Translations under genes and position numbers: made by a program
Notes under the pieces: model-generated
The model's database searches: none
Told to the model about the DNA's origin: nothing
Seen by the model: only the letters and a program-made list of their open reading frames with translations
Part shown: positions 24,913-36,184 of the stretch, piece after piece
Numbering within the stretch: position 1 is the stretch's first letter
Layout of the letters: each line of letters opens with the position of its first letter
NCBI RefSeq assembly: GCF_021462225.1
Contig: NC_061800.1
Span: 12,508,749 to 12,572,748, forward strand
Direction: 5' to 3'
DNA: 64,000 bases
Source: Girardinichthys multiradiatus
Lineage: Eukaryota > Chordata > Actinopteri > Cyprinodontiformes > Goodeidae

Positions 24913-25015
24913 TTGCACTGTTGCCTAGCAGCAGGAACGTCCTGGTTATGACTCCCGGCCGGGTCCTTCTGCATGGAGGTTGCATGTTGTCATTGTGAAT
25001 GGTGGGTTCTAGATA
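24913..25015 (+). repeat. tRNA-like SINE fragment
   Basis: 'gcactgttgcctagcagcag' followed by 'gtcctggttatgactcccgg' resembles the A-box/B-box region of a common fish tRNA-related repeat, with the downstream 'gtccttctgcatggaggttg'. The B box is degraded. An antisense relative lies at 45930-46200. Confidence 0.5.
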
Positions 25016-27036
25016 AGCTGGTTATTCAGTTGGGCTATGTGCTCAGGTAGCTAGCCTGCAGCGTGCTGCTTGAAGCTGGCCAGGTGTATTTTTAAACCTT
25101 AAGAGTGGACGGGTGGTGCTCTTTTAGTTTACAAGCCATAAAAATGGGGTCATCATAAACAGAAATATTTCAAAAAGCCTAAATTTCTGTTTTTGTGAGG
25201 AAAAAGTATAATGGCTTTCTTTTAGAAAGCTGACCAGCAGTGTGCAGGAACAGGTTGGGGAGGGAATAGTGCAGTTTTACTGTATGCTCCTTGCAGCCTG
25301 AGAAAACCCATCACTCTGTCATCTCATTGAAAGGATTTTAAACCTTAACAGTATGATGGAACATTTTCTAAAAGTTTGAAACAGATAAGTGGCTCATGCA
25401 TACCCAGACCACATGGCATAAACAAAAAAACTCTTTAATCTACAGATTAAATGTAGAAAAATTTATACTGCAGGTTTGACTGACAAATACATCTATTTAA
25501 ATAGTACAGACCACACTGATCATAGTAAATACTTTAACTAATACCTTTTCATGTTGAACTACTTTCTGCTAGTCCCCCCCAATCCGTTTGCTATTGCTCC
25601 AGTTAATAAATACCTAACAGAACCCATGCTTGAAGAAAATCTGAGCTGTCCCTTTAAGAGTGTGACTGCTGCCAACGGACCTGTTGGGTTACAACGGAGT
25701 CATCCTCTTATCTCATTCCCAGAGCAGCTAAACCCTTTAAGAAGTACCCACTGCAAATGTGTTTTAAACTGGTCTTTTTGTTCAAAAGCTTGTTCCTCTT
25801 CTGTATAAAAATGGCATATGTAGTTCAGGCTCAGAATTGCCCGTTGTGGGGGTTCATTAGCGACTTGAAGCAATGTTAAAACCCCTCGATATCAAACAAG
25901 AGCTCTTTATCAATTCCAATATCGTAATCTCTCCATCTTAAAAATCACTTAACTAGTTTGCAGAAGGAAAAACCTGTCACTACTCCGTTTTCTAGCAGTG
26001 TGTGGATGCATGTCCACAATCAGACACTTCAGTGACACAGTGTAAAGAATGCAGATATGCCAAGTATTGACTTTGCTGGGTCAGGAGTTATTTTTAAGCA
26101 TAAGTGCATACCAGGAGCAGCAACTGTGGCCTTGCCACCCTTCTAAACAAGGCAGGGGAGGGACACGATGGACCCTTTCAGATGAATATATGACTAATAA
26201 AGTGACTAAAGGGAATCCTTTTGCATAGGACCTTTATTCATTCCCAGACAGCCTTTAAGATATTCATACAGCAGATTTCACAGAGTTTAAAAAAAAAAAA
26301 ATATCAACTCATAAATCCATCAATTCAAGTGCTTCAACATCACATTTCCCTTCCAGTGGAGATATAAATAAGAGGTGAAAAAAGAAACGAAGATCCTGGG
26401 CCAACTTCCACTCACCAGCACACTGCAGAAGAGACAAGAAAAGAAAAACAATAAGCTTTTTATTTCTCAATCATACTGCAAAACTAACTTTTATGAATCC
26501 ATTGTTTATTTATTTTACACACTGCAGATGAATACAGAGATCAAAGTAAAGATGTAAATTTCACAGTTTTTCCACATACTTAACACATTCAACATGCCAA
26601 CGGATTAAATATAAGTCCTAATAGTATTGAATCCTTAGAAAATGTTTTGTTAAGACAGCACCAACCACATAACTGAAACTGCTGAGCCAAAGAGCTTCAG
26701 GCTTGTTCCATACAGTACGTGCAGTGTGCAAGATTCCTCCTCAGACTGCATTTCATCTCTGTTTTTAGATACGTTGGTTGACCTGATGCTGCTGTTTGTG
26801 CATGAAATCAGTGACAACTAACAACTGAAAGTGACCGTATACGGACTACATCAAAGTTGGTCATTTTCATGGTTCACAGGAAGGGCAGGTGCCAGTTTAT
26901 ACACACCACACTGACTCAGTTCAGCTGGGATTTAGTCTGTCAGAACACATCTGGCAGCAGCAAGTTACAACAGGCAACCTCAACTTCTGCCTTACACTTC
27001 GTGTTATCACAATCGTGTCAACAATGGGAGAGCAAG

Positions 27037-27843
27037 TTAAAGGGATAGGTTGGGTTGTTTGGACTGAGGTTCAATATGTAACAGTTTCCTTACTGACAGA
27101 AGAAAGATGCCATAAGTCTGCGGAAAAGTGAAGAAAGCCCCTGAGTAGTAGAAGGATGACAGAGTCAGATGGATCCACCATTTTAGCTGATTTGAGCTAT
27201 TTGCAACAAATCTAAGTGAAAATGTTCGTTACCTATAATACTGCAAGTAGATTAGGGAATATTAGGCATCTACAATCTCACAAAAGACAGTTACATTTGC
27301 AGCTATTTCCTCAGCTGAAAAATCTTCATATTACTATGCTAAAACTACATTGGTTGAAGCTGCTGCTTGTTTCAATCCACCTGATTGGCTAAGACATGCC
27401 AGTCCTCTTTAGGTCCACCAAGAGGGGTGTATAATTTGGGTTTTGTAACAGGATCAAAGATGGCATGCTCTCATACATTGTCAGGTCTCATGACTGTATT
27501 GAAATTGTCCCAGCAAACTGGCAACCAGCTGATCAGACAGGCTGGTACAGCTGGCAGCCTCTCCCTTTGTCACTATTGTAACAAAATAAACAAGGACAGA
27601 AAACAGCGATTCTTCTATTATAGCATTGTATCCAACAGATATTCAGTGTTTGAGTTTTGAGTAACTAGAATCAGCTAAAACGAAGGGTCCCTCTGACTCC
27701 CAGTTTACAACTGCTCAATGAAGACATCTTTACTTTCATCAAAAGTCACTTTGAGAACATCTTTCTGCTATAGGTAATAGAACTTTTACATAAAAACATT
27801 GCAAAACCTCACTTGCAGAAACAAATCCTGACCATCCCTTTAA
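27037..27843. mobile_element. Candidate piggyBac-like miniature element (TTAA site)
   Basis: The left end is 'ttaaagggataggttggg'. The right end 'ctgaccatccctttaa' is its inverse, and both borders are TTAA. The interior has no significant frame. The architecture is the same as at 6365-7355 but the ends differ, suggesting two families with the same target preference. Confidence 0.55.
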
Positions 27844-27963
27844 GCTTCTTTTCAGTTTTTTCTTGAAAGTAGTGTCATAAAGTAATGCTTTGAGGAATTT
27901 CTGCAACATTAAATGTTAATATTGTAAAAGTAAAGCTACCACTTAGTTCAGTTTTATTTACAG

Positions 27964-28966
27964 CAGGATTCGTACACTTTTCCCTCAGTAAAATTCAAGC
28001 ACTTTTCAATTATTTCCAAGGTAGATTTCCAAACTTTTCCAGCACCAAACGTCAGAGCAGTATTTATCTCTGTGCGCCTTTTTTTCATTGTGCTTTATAA
28101 CCACGGCAACCACAGCGTTCCCTATGTGAAGGGAGACTACCAATCTAAAATATTGTGCAACTGATTAAAAATCTGCAATATGAAATGGACACATAGGCAG
28201 AAGGAGCCCAAAAGGCATCAGACAGCACGCATGACGCAACACTGCCAAGCCATTGTTACTTTTTGCATTATTAAACCATTAGCTAATCACCTTTATTAGC
28301 ATTTTCACTAAAATGTTTTGTTGTTGCACATTTTTAAGTACTCTACACGACAAAAACTCTAGCACGATCCATCCATCAAGCAATCAATTTGAAATTTACC
28401 TGCAAAGTTGAAAGCTATCTTGAATTTGTTCCCTCCTACTACTATGGCTTAGAGTGCTGACTCTCCCATCATTAAAAGCTGCAGGTTCTTCTTGCATGTG
28501 TTGCAGGAAGCTACTTGAGGATTTGGTCCTCGTTTTTGCATCTAGCATTTTCAAGCCAGCAGTCATTAAAAACGGCTACCACCTGCTGTTTTCTCCCGCT
28601 CACCGTTATGTGCTCAAACTAGGTCTGCTTCATAGCTATGCCAGAGGACGCCGCCGGTCCAGTGGCCGATCTTTTCATCAGATGATGTCTACTGCTCGCA
28701 CACCGGTATTACGAAAAGGAGCAAACCCACTCTGAGCTGCAGCCAGGCTTTCTGAGATCTCATTAAAGGCAAAATCATCACTCTCTAAAATATTAAATTG
28801 AGGTTTTTAAACAAGCTGTTAAAGTGCTCTTTATACAAAACTGTGCAGTTAGAATATCAAGGACTTTCAAAGACTTTAAAGAGAAATCAAGCACTTTCCC
28901 AACCTTGATAACACCTGGTTGAAATTTGAGCATTTTCAAGGATTTCAACCACCTGTACGAGCCCTG
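27964..28966. mobile_element. Candidate hAT-like non-autonomous element
   Basis: The ends are inverted and similar: 'caggattcgtacac' at the left and 'gtacgagccctg' at the right, each followed inward by 'ttcaagcactttt'-type sequence. This fits the CAGGGTTCGTAC ends of fish hAT miniatures. No clear 8-bp target duplication is visible ('atttacag' versus 'ctacagtg'), so the borders are tentative. Confidence 0.4.
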
Positions 28967-29854
28967 CTACAGTGTTTCCCTGTTATATTGGAGAGACACC
29001 CAACCTTGTCAATGACCCCCCTCCGTCCACTTGGCAGTCAAGTTAATAATTATATCAAATTTAATTTCTAACACCTCAGAGTTGAGAGGATAGCAGCACT
29101 CTCTCTCCTGCATGTATCACACATAACTCTCCTACTACATATCAAACTTTAGATAAAAGCCCAAGTGCTTCAGGCCCCACCTCTTACAAGCAGGCATAGC
29201 AAAAAGCAACATCACCGGGTGAGAGGGTTTGACCCAGCTTGGCTGTCAGAGGGGAAATACTCCCCCTGGCTGTACAAAACTGATCTTGGCAAGTATGTAA
29301 CTACGTATACAACAGATAAAGATAATGAGAACTAGAGAAACAGATAAACTGATTAAGAAAACAAAGCTGCACAGTTTATAAATAACTGATACAATGCTTG
29401 AATCTTTGGTATGTGTTCTTTTTAATAACTGTGAAATTATCTGTATTGATGAAGGAATCAACTGTTATACTGCTGTAATAAAATGAAACATTAAAAAAGC
29501 ACGTCTCCTTCGGTGTTTGTGTTGGTTAGTAACTAACTGACTTTTGGGAGCCTGACGTGAACCAAAAACAAATGCTGATGATGACTTACAACTTGGATAT
29601 AGGAGTGATATCAAACCCAAACTAAAAGTCTACATACAAGGCAGTAGAAACTGAATGCATAATTAAATTGTATCATTCAACCAATCATGCAGTATTAAGG
29701 GATCAGGAAGGTCTTAATCACTTAACACAAATTAAAAAAAAAGACATGTTGTGCAGCTGCATGGAAGTACATGAGAACCACAGATCCAGAGGTTGCATAT
29801 GCTGTTGCAGGAAAAAAAAATACTTACCACATAAACAAAGCACAAAACACAGAG

Positions 29855-29939
29855 TTAAATCTTGAATCCAAGTGACCTCATGCATTCTTTATGCGCCTCA
29901 ATTAGGTCTCTGCAGTTCTCCTCTCCCTTTTCAATGATG
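29855..29939 (-). CDS. cox17: cox17 last coding exon
   Basis: The minus-strand acceptor CCACCAG is followed by C ATC ATT GAA. It reads [20 protein letters not shown] and ends GFKI-TAA. It contains the second CX9C pair. The frame joins exon 30022-30140 at a split Cys codon (C40). Confidence 0.95.
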
Positions 29940-31520
29940 CTGGTGGAAACAAACATGATGTAAGAAATGTTTACCCAGAACAAAAAGAGAAAAATCCCCG
30001 TCTTACTGCGCTTGTACTTACCAAGCATCTCTGACTTTTTTTGTCTCTGGACAAGCACAGCACGGTTTCAGAGGCTTCTTCTGCTCTGCGCCATCAGTCA
30101 CAGCAGGAGCCTCAACACTGGCAGCTGACAAGGATGACATCTTGGAGCTAAAATAAAGAAATAAGGACAAAGGTTCCTTCAGCCAGGGTTCCTAGATATT
30201 CCAAATTTTTCCAGACCCATTATTTCCAAGTCGATTTTATGACATTCAAGGTTACTGAGGATCAAACATTTACCTAGTTGGGGTTTATTAAATCCTGTTC
30301 ACATATCTAGTGAAAAAACCTAACCTAACAAGGGTCTAGAGCCCAAAAAGACAGTGAAAAGGTCCATTTAGATTTTTGAATGAGTCAATAAGTGTCTGGT
30401 CAATAAGTTGGAAAAAAAATAAGTCTTCATCTGAGCACAAACCTTCCTGAAACTTTGACTTATCTTTTAGACAGGAATAAGGAATAAAGTCTGGAAAATA
30501 AAACATTTTTCCTTGCCCGGCTTGACTTCAAAAATACATACAGGCACAGTTTACAGCACTTTCTATGTAAAAAGAAATAATGAAAGACAAATAAGAACAT
30601 AGTGGAATAAACCAAATAAGTACTACTGCTTTATTATCAGTTCATTAGCTAATTAAGCTGACACATTTAAACACATCTGTTTAGCAAATTATAGCCTGAC
30701 CAAGATCAGAATTTACATCAAAAACTTATAAATAATAACATTGTACATAAATATTTTACTTTCATAATTTATCGTTTTGTTAATAGAAGCAGAATATAAT
30801 TTTGTATCATGGCTAAATGGTTTTAATGGCTTAAATATTTTTGTACAGTAATTATTGTGATCTTTCAGCTAAATAAAATGAACTGACCAGTAAAAAGAAC
30901 AGTCAATGATCATTTGCTGAACACTTCCTGCCAAAATCTACAAAGAAATGTTTATGTTTCTTTTAATGCCTTCAGTAACTATCTGCTAAAATGAACCTAG
31001 AAAAAATAATACCAAACCTCTGCTCGACCTAAATCCCATCAGATTATTAATCCAAACAGTATACTTTAAATATTTGTGTTTTCCTCACACGCTGTGACAT
31101 GTGCTGATGAAACGGAGGAAGCGAACAGGAGCCAAAAAGCAGCATAGGAAGTTTGGTTTTTTTGTTTGTTTGTTTTTTAAACAAATAAGGCAAAAATGTA
31201 CAGAATGTCCGGTTTTGATTAAAAAAACATGCCTTTCTTCACAGCCTCCTCGTGTTGTAATTCACCGCCGTTTGGTAACTTTCCAGCTCCGTTACAAAAC
31301 GATTACATAAAGTTAGCTAACATTAGCTAACATACAATGCTGACAAACGTAAGCAATAATGCAGGTTGGACCATGCAAACAGACGCCACAGTTTAATTAG
31401 AGCTTCTTGGACTGTGACATTTAAAAGGCCCAATGATTAAAAACAAACCTCACCTGTATTAAGTAACAGAGCCCAGCACTCACGCTAGTGGAAACTTCAC
31501 CTTCAAACTCTTACTACTAT
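29855..31520 (-). CDS. cox17: Cytochrome c oxidase copper chaperone COX17
   Basis: Small copper chaperone of the mitochondrial intermembrane space that hands Cu(I) to SCO1/SCO2 and COX11 for complex IV assembly (family knowledge). The coding exons on the minus strand are 30140-30022 and 29939-29855, joining to 67 aa (human 63). Seen: [14 protein letters not shown], with the metal-binding Cys pair C27-C28; twin CX9C motifs C30/C40 and C49/C59 forming the coiled-coil-helix fold; and [15 protein letters not shown] at the end, nearly identical to mammals. A non-coding 5' exon is at about 31520-31454. The span includes the introns and 5' UTR. It lies next to popdc2 in the same direction, as in mammals. 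Confidence 0.94.
30022..30140 (-). CDS. cox17: cox17 first coding exon
   Basis: The ATG at 30140-30138 (minus) opens [31 protein letters not shown] follows. The donor is TG|GTAAGT. Acceptor TTATTTTAG lies just upstream, leaving seven bases of 5' UTR in this exon (to 30147). The start codon is therefore in exon 2, unlike my recollection of the human gene. Confidence 0.93.
30148..31453 (-). other. cox17 5' UTR intron
   Basis: AT-rich intron between the non-coding exon (donor CAG|GTGAGG at 31453) and the first coding exon. It contains a short stretch near 30187-30245 ('cagggttcctagatattcc', then 'ttccaag') that resembles the hAT-like ends at 27964-28966. Otherwise nothing was recognised. Confidence 0.65.
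31454..31520 (-). other. cox17: cox17 non-coding first exon (5' end approximate)
   Basis: Minus-strand sequence ending AATACAG|GTGAGG, a strong donor. It pairs in order with the acceptor just ahead of the cox17 ATG exon. The transcription start is not defined by the sequence; the upper limit is set by the promoter motifs from 31531 on. Confidence 0.55.
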
Positions 31521-31530
31521 GCGGGGAGAA

Positions 31531-31600
31531 AGGTCACGTGCTTGCTTTTCCTCTCTCACGTGACTACAAGTGTCAACTGGGAATTCTGGGAAATGTAGTT
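31531..31600 (-). promoter_or_regulatory. cox17 promoter: two CACGTG E-boxes and a ZNF143-like site
   Basis: TCACGTG occurs at 31534-31540 and TCACGTGAC at 31556-31564. 'gggaattctgggaaatgtag' at 31580-31599 is the reverse complement of a ZNF143/Staf-type site (ACTACA--TCCCAGAATTCC). This housekeeping-type motif pair sits directly upstream of the non-coding exon, and no TATA box is evident. USF/TFE-type factors and ZNF143 are the expected binders (motif knowledge, not tested). Confidence 0.6.
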
Positions 31601-33674
31601 AATTAAAGCAAAGAGTGGGAACGCCTGAACAAAAACCTAAATCATTTCATGTTAGCATAACAGCTTAATTTATCAGAATCACTACAGCTAGAATTAAACA
31701 AGCTAGCAAACCGAGCGTGGTCAATATGTTGCAGTATTAGCTTCTTTTATTTATTGCAAGCGACGTTGGCTGACAAAGGAAAGGATGCGCACCGTTGCTC
31801 ACCCGGAGTAGCAATCAGGTACCGGTGGCTTGTGCACATATTTTAGACGGCGCATCAGCGGGGTACACGTTATACGTTTACGCTGTCAGTGATAGTGACG
31901 TAATGAATTCAGATCGCTCTGACAGGTTGTCTGCTCCATCGGGAACAAATTTTCCAGACATTTGCGTTGCTTCAATTTGAGTGGAAAACTTCTTCCCACA
32001 GTGTCAGGTCACGTCCACCCGGGTCATGCGCCGGCTGACTGTAAAGGAATGTACCTTCTTCATCTCACAGTACAGCGCACAACAGCAAAAGAAAGACTGG
32101 CCATTTTTTGCACGCATGAGATAACACCATGTGGCATCTTTTACACTTTAATAAGTTAAGCCAACATTTTAAGGCTTTATCGCCTTGGATTTAATATTAC
32201 CTTTTATATGTGTTCGGTACTTCTTATAATCCCTTTTAATTTGCTGAGTCATCTTAATGTAGTGTTCTGGATATTTCTATCATGTTTATGATAAGAATTA
32301 TGTTTTTTCAATCTTAAATGAGCCTATATTTAATAGAATGTTATGATTATGATGATAGCTTGACTGCTATGATTGCTTTGTTATTGATGTAGTGTCCTGC
32401 TGTGGAACAAATGCAAGAATAGATATTCTTTTTAATTTACTAGGTCTGTATATACAGCCAAAAATAAATACAAAAACGAAAAAATAAGAGGTTTTAATAG
32501 AAATGTAATAAATATCTTTAAACTATTACCATTACTAATTCTTACATATCAACATGAGAAGATGACATATAAAGAGTGAAAATATTTGCATAAGAATATG
32601 CAAGAACATCCCCTCTGGACACCGTCTTATTGACCCTAACTAGATGTAGCAGTTAACATGCAAATATAATGCAAATTTAATACATTTACAGATTCACCTT
32701 TGGAGTGAACTATAATTAATGCCATTCCCGGTGATTGTAATCAACTTTGTTTTTATTGTCATCGTATTTTTAATCAAATAAAACCCTCACTTTGTTTTGC
32801 CACTTTATGTTGGCTTACCAGGTGAAATGTCTCAATATGTGCACATGCAGCTTGTTTTGGTCATTTCTAATGTGGGTGATCTGAAAATTGCCTTCCTCAG
32901 CCACAGAAAAACCTTTGCTAGTTGGCTTCATTGGCTTCTTGGCTGTTATGTAAGACATATATTGCTGCTGCTAGGTGCAGTGAAGAGTATACAATGGTGT
33001 CATGGGACTTTTGAAATATGAAAATATTTTCTGTCCTACAGTTAGGTTTCTGTGAGTTTTCACATGTTCCCCCTGTGTTCAGTCCATCAGCAAAGCATTG
33101 CATAAGCAGAAGAACTGAGTCACTTACTCTAGTCTGAGGGCCAGCTGTGTGCTAAATAAACAGGCAAGTAAGCATTTTGTTCATTTGCTCATTTCTGTGT
33201 GATAGATATGCACCTTTAGTTAAAACATGCATCGCTGCACACTTTGCTCTTTTCATTTGCAGCATCTCTTCAAAATGTATGTAAATCTGGGAGCCCATTA
33301 TATACCCTTTTATTGCTTTAATTCTTTTAAACAAGTTGTTTTATATTTTGGTGTTCTTAACAGAAGTCTGCCTTCAGGAAGGAACAGGGGTTTAAAGCTA
33401 CATTACAAGTTCTGACCATCTGCCACCTTCTTTTACCATCTGCAAAAAGCTTCCAGCATCTTCTGAAAGACTGAAGCATAAGCTCTTTTTTTGTCTAAGG
33501 TCACTATTTGGGATAAAGCAAATAAATACCATATTCTGGAGCAGAATACATAGTAATTTGCCTAATCTACATGGCACAATTATATCAAGACCTTATAGAA
33601 TGGGAGTGTTTCTAGCATTGGCCAATAACAGAAGATAAAAACTGGCAGATAACATTGGTAAAAATCAACTGTCT

Positions 33675-33805
33675 GTCAGTCAGTCAGTCATTTTCTACCA
33701 CTTCTTCCATAGTGGGTCGCGGGGAAGCTAGTAGATCTCCAGCAGTCAACAGGCGGGAGGCGGGGTACACCCTGGACAGGTCGCCAGTCCATCACAGGGA
33801 TAATC
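33675..33805 (-). repeat. Fish LINE/SINE-type 3' tail repeat, antisense
   Basis: This is the reverse-complement counterpart of 10205-10330. It starts with (GTCA)n-like 'cagtcagtcagtca', then 'cattttctaccacttcttcc', 'gtgggtcgcggggaagc' and 'ccctggacaggtcgccagtc'. The tail repeat unit is the same at both loci. Confidence 0.65.
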
Positions 33806-33910
33806 AACTGTATTTTATATTATTTATTTATTAATACTGCTTTTGTAGTATTTTCAGTCTGTGTTAAAAAGCTGAAGTTTACTTTGGAAACAACTTATTT
33901 GAGGAACGAT

Positions 33911-34017
33911 GCTTTTTTTCTTTCTTTCTTTGTTTCTTTCTGCTTCTTTGTTTCTTTCTTTGTTTGTTTGTTTATTTGTTTATTTCTTTGTTTGTTTGTT
34001 TCTTTCTTTCTTTCTGG
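33911..34017. repeat. Simple repeat (TTTC/TTTG)n
   Basis: About 107 bases of imperfect tetranucleotide repeats, mainly TTTC and TTTG. The frames across it on either strand are low-complexity and not coding. Confidence 0.9.
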
Positions 34018-34189
34018 CTCCCTCCTACTTTTCAAAAACATGAATTTTATGTTTATTGGTTGCTCTAAATTGCACTTAGGTTTGAGGTCTGATTGTGGGT
34101 CCATGTGTGCCTCTGCTTCGTCCTGTGACTGACTGGTATCATGTTCATCAGGTGATTTACTGTGTTAGTTTTGTATTTTGAAATCCATG

Positions 34190-34345
34190 TATAATTTTCC
34201 TTTGACTTAATAATTATGTACTACTTTGTCTTGGTCAGTAACATAAAATTCCAATACAATACACCACACATTGTGGGTGTAATGCAACAAAGTGTGAAAA
34301 GGTTCAAGAGGTATGAATGCCTTTGCAAGGCAGTTTAGGTGTAAG
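34190..34345 (+). mobile_element. Tc1-like 3' end fragment
   Basis: 'aattatgtactactttgtct', 'ggtcagtaacataaaattcc', 'gcaacaaagtgtgaaaaggt' and 'caagaggtatgaatgccttt' match block by block the 3' ends at 12245-12570 and 14435-14535. Confidence 0.55.
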
Positions 34346-35595
34346 TGCAAATTGACATGATTAAAACCCCTTTTCTAGTCAGATTCTTTTCTTTTCAGAT
34401 ATGGAAACCAAGGATAATAGATTCTATACAAACATCTTTTGAAACCACATAATGCCCAGTTTAACTTTCAATATGAGACGTTTAATGATCTGAGACAACT
34501 CTGTCTTGGCCCCAAACCTGGTAAGAGGGATTTTCTTGTGAGTCCCATTTGAATTCAGCCTCAAAGCCTCTTGCACAGATAAAAAACAGGACAGATGTTA
34601 ATGCTCATCATCCAAAAATACTTTTAAGTTGTTTGGGACACATGGTTTACCATACAATGTATTTGGACGTTATCAAGCGAGCTGTTGGCATCTCAGTTTT
34701 ACAGTTTTTCTGCTATACCCCTCTTCCTTGACTGTAATTGTTTGTTTTTGGCTTCTTATACCCAATCAGTCAGGAAGATGGCTTTTAGGGTTGTCTTTGA
34801 TGGCAGTAAAAAGCCAACTCTTTTCATCTGCCTTCTAATGTCTTTCAGCTTATTTTTTAACCTTGGTCATGTTGCCCAAAGTTACCTCACACAGCCTACT
34901 GTCTGTCACTTAAATCTGCTAGCAAAGATTATAGTATTTTTAAAAAAAAGAATATGGGACCTTATTTTAAACCAGCATTACAAGCTACGCAGATAAAACA
35001 TTTTATTCAGTTTTAGGTCACAAGAAACTAACATCTATTTAGGACAAGCACTGAGACGGAGTCAATGTGCACCTGGACATGGTGGTGGTGTGTCACAGAG
35101 ATCAAGGTTTCATACTGTGTTTTCTATGAGCTTTTCGCTCAAAGGTCTGCAAACTCTGGATTAAAATCTGTCAGATTTTTACTAGGGAAAATTCAATGAT
35201 TCAAGAAAGTTTATTCTCTTTGTAATAAATAGACCCCTTCAATAGATTATAATATTATTAAAAAGTTCATTTGTTTCAGTAACTCAGTTCCCTAGGAGAA
35301 TCACTTTATTTAGATTAATTATGATGTTTTGAAGAATTTATATCTATTAATTATGGTGATTTTCTCCTTACAGCTAATGGAAACACAACATTTAAGATCT
35401 GAATATTACATCAGATCAATAAACAAAACATTTTAATACAGAAATGTGGAGTTAATAAAAAGTATGTTTAGTATAAAACAAAAAGGTTGTTATTTTCCCA
35501 AGGTGCTTTTAATGTGACAAATGTTCCTCATATTCTAAGGTACTGAAAATTACTATACAATAAAATATATTTTGGCATCCATTTAGTATAAAAGT

Positions 35596-35610
35596 GTAAA
35601 TAGTTAAATA
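35596..35610. repeat. Target-site duplication, left copy
   Basis: gtaaatagttaaata, 15 bases, repeated exactly at 38783-38797. It brackets the rearranged LINE. Confidence 0.9.
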
Positions 35611-36184
35611 CTCGTACTCGTACTTGTCGTCTTTCGCTTTATCTGGGACCGGGTCGCGGGGGCAACAGACTCAGCAGAGACGCCCAGACGTCCCTCTCCC
35701 TAGACACCTCCTCCAGCTCCGCCGTGGGGAGCTCAAGGCGTTTCTAGGCCAACTGAGAGACATAGGCCCTCCAGCATGTCCTGTGCCGTCCCCTGGGCTT
35801 CCTCCCGGTGGGACGTGCCTGGAACACCTCCCGAGGAAGGCCTCCAGGAGGCATCCGTTATAGATGCCCGAGCCACCTCAACTGGCTCCTCTCAATGTGG
35901 AGGAGCAGCGGCTCTACTCCGAGCCCCTCCCGGATGGCCGAGCTCCTCACCCTATCTCTAAGGGAGTGCACGGCCACCCTACGGAGGAAGCTCATTTCAG
36001 CCGCTTGTATCCAGGATCTCGTTCTTTCGGTCATGACCAAAAGTTCATTGTCGTAGGTGAGGGTAGGAACGTAGACCGACCGGTAATTCGAGAGCTTCGC
36101 TTTTCGGCTCAGCTTTCTCTTCACCACAACGGACCGACAAAGTGCCCGCATTACTGCGGCAGCCGCACCGATCCGTCTGTCGAT

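Larger units (their letters stand above)
23629..29854. other. popdc2 upstream region and spacer to cox17
   Basis: Contains the popdc2 5' region; I cannot place the transcription start. It also holds a tRNA-like SINE fragment (24913-25015), a TTAA miniature element (27037-27843) and a hAT-like candidate (27964-28966). The open frames here (for example 24472-24717 and 25551-25808) show no family motif and are treated as chance. Confidence 0.7.
31601..35595. other. Spacer between cox17 and the LINE insertion
   Basis: AT-rich. It contains an antisense repeat tail (33675-33805), a simple repeat (33911-34017) and a Tc1 3' end fragment (34190-34345). No CFAP91 exons, expected here from mammalian gene order, were recognised. 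Confidence 0.65.

Noticed and set aside
24913..24960. A functional tRNA gene
   Set aside because: It has box-like motifs only, with a degraded B box and no cloverleaf; it belongs to a tRNA-related repeat.
33884..34132. Hydrophobic Phe/Leu-rich 82-codon frame
   Set aside because: It is translated from the (TTTC/TTTG)n simple repeat.
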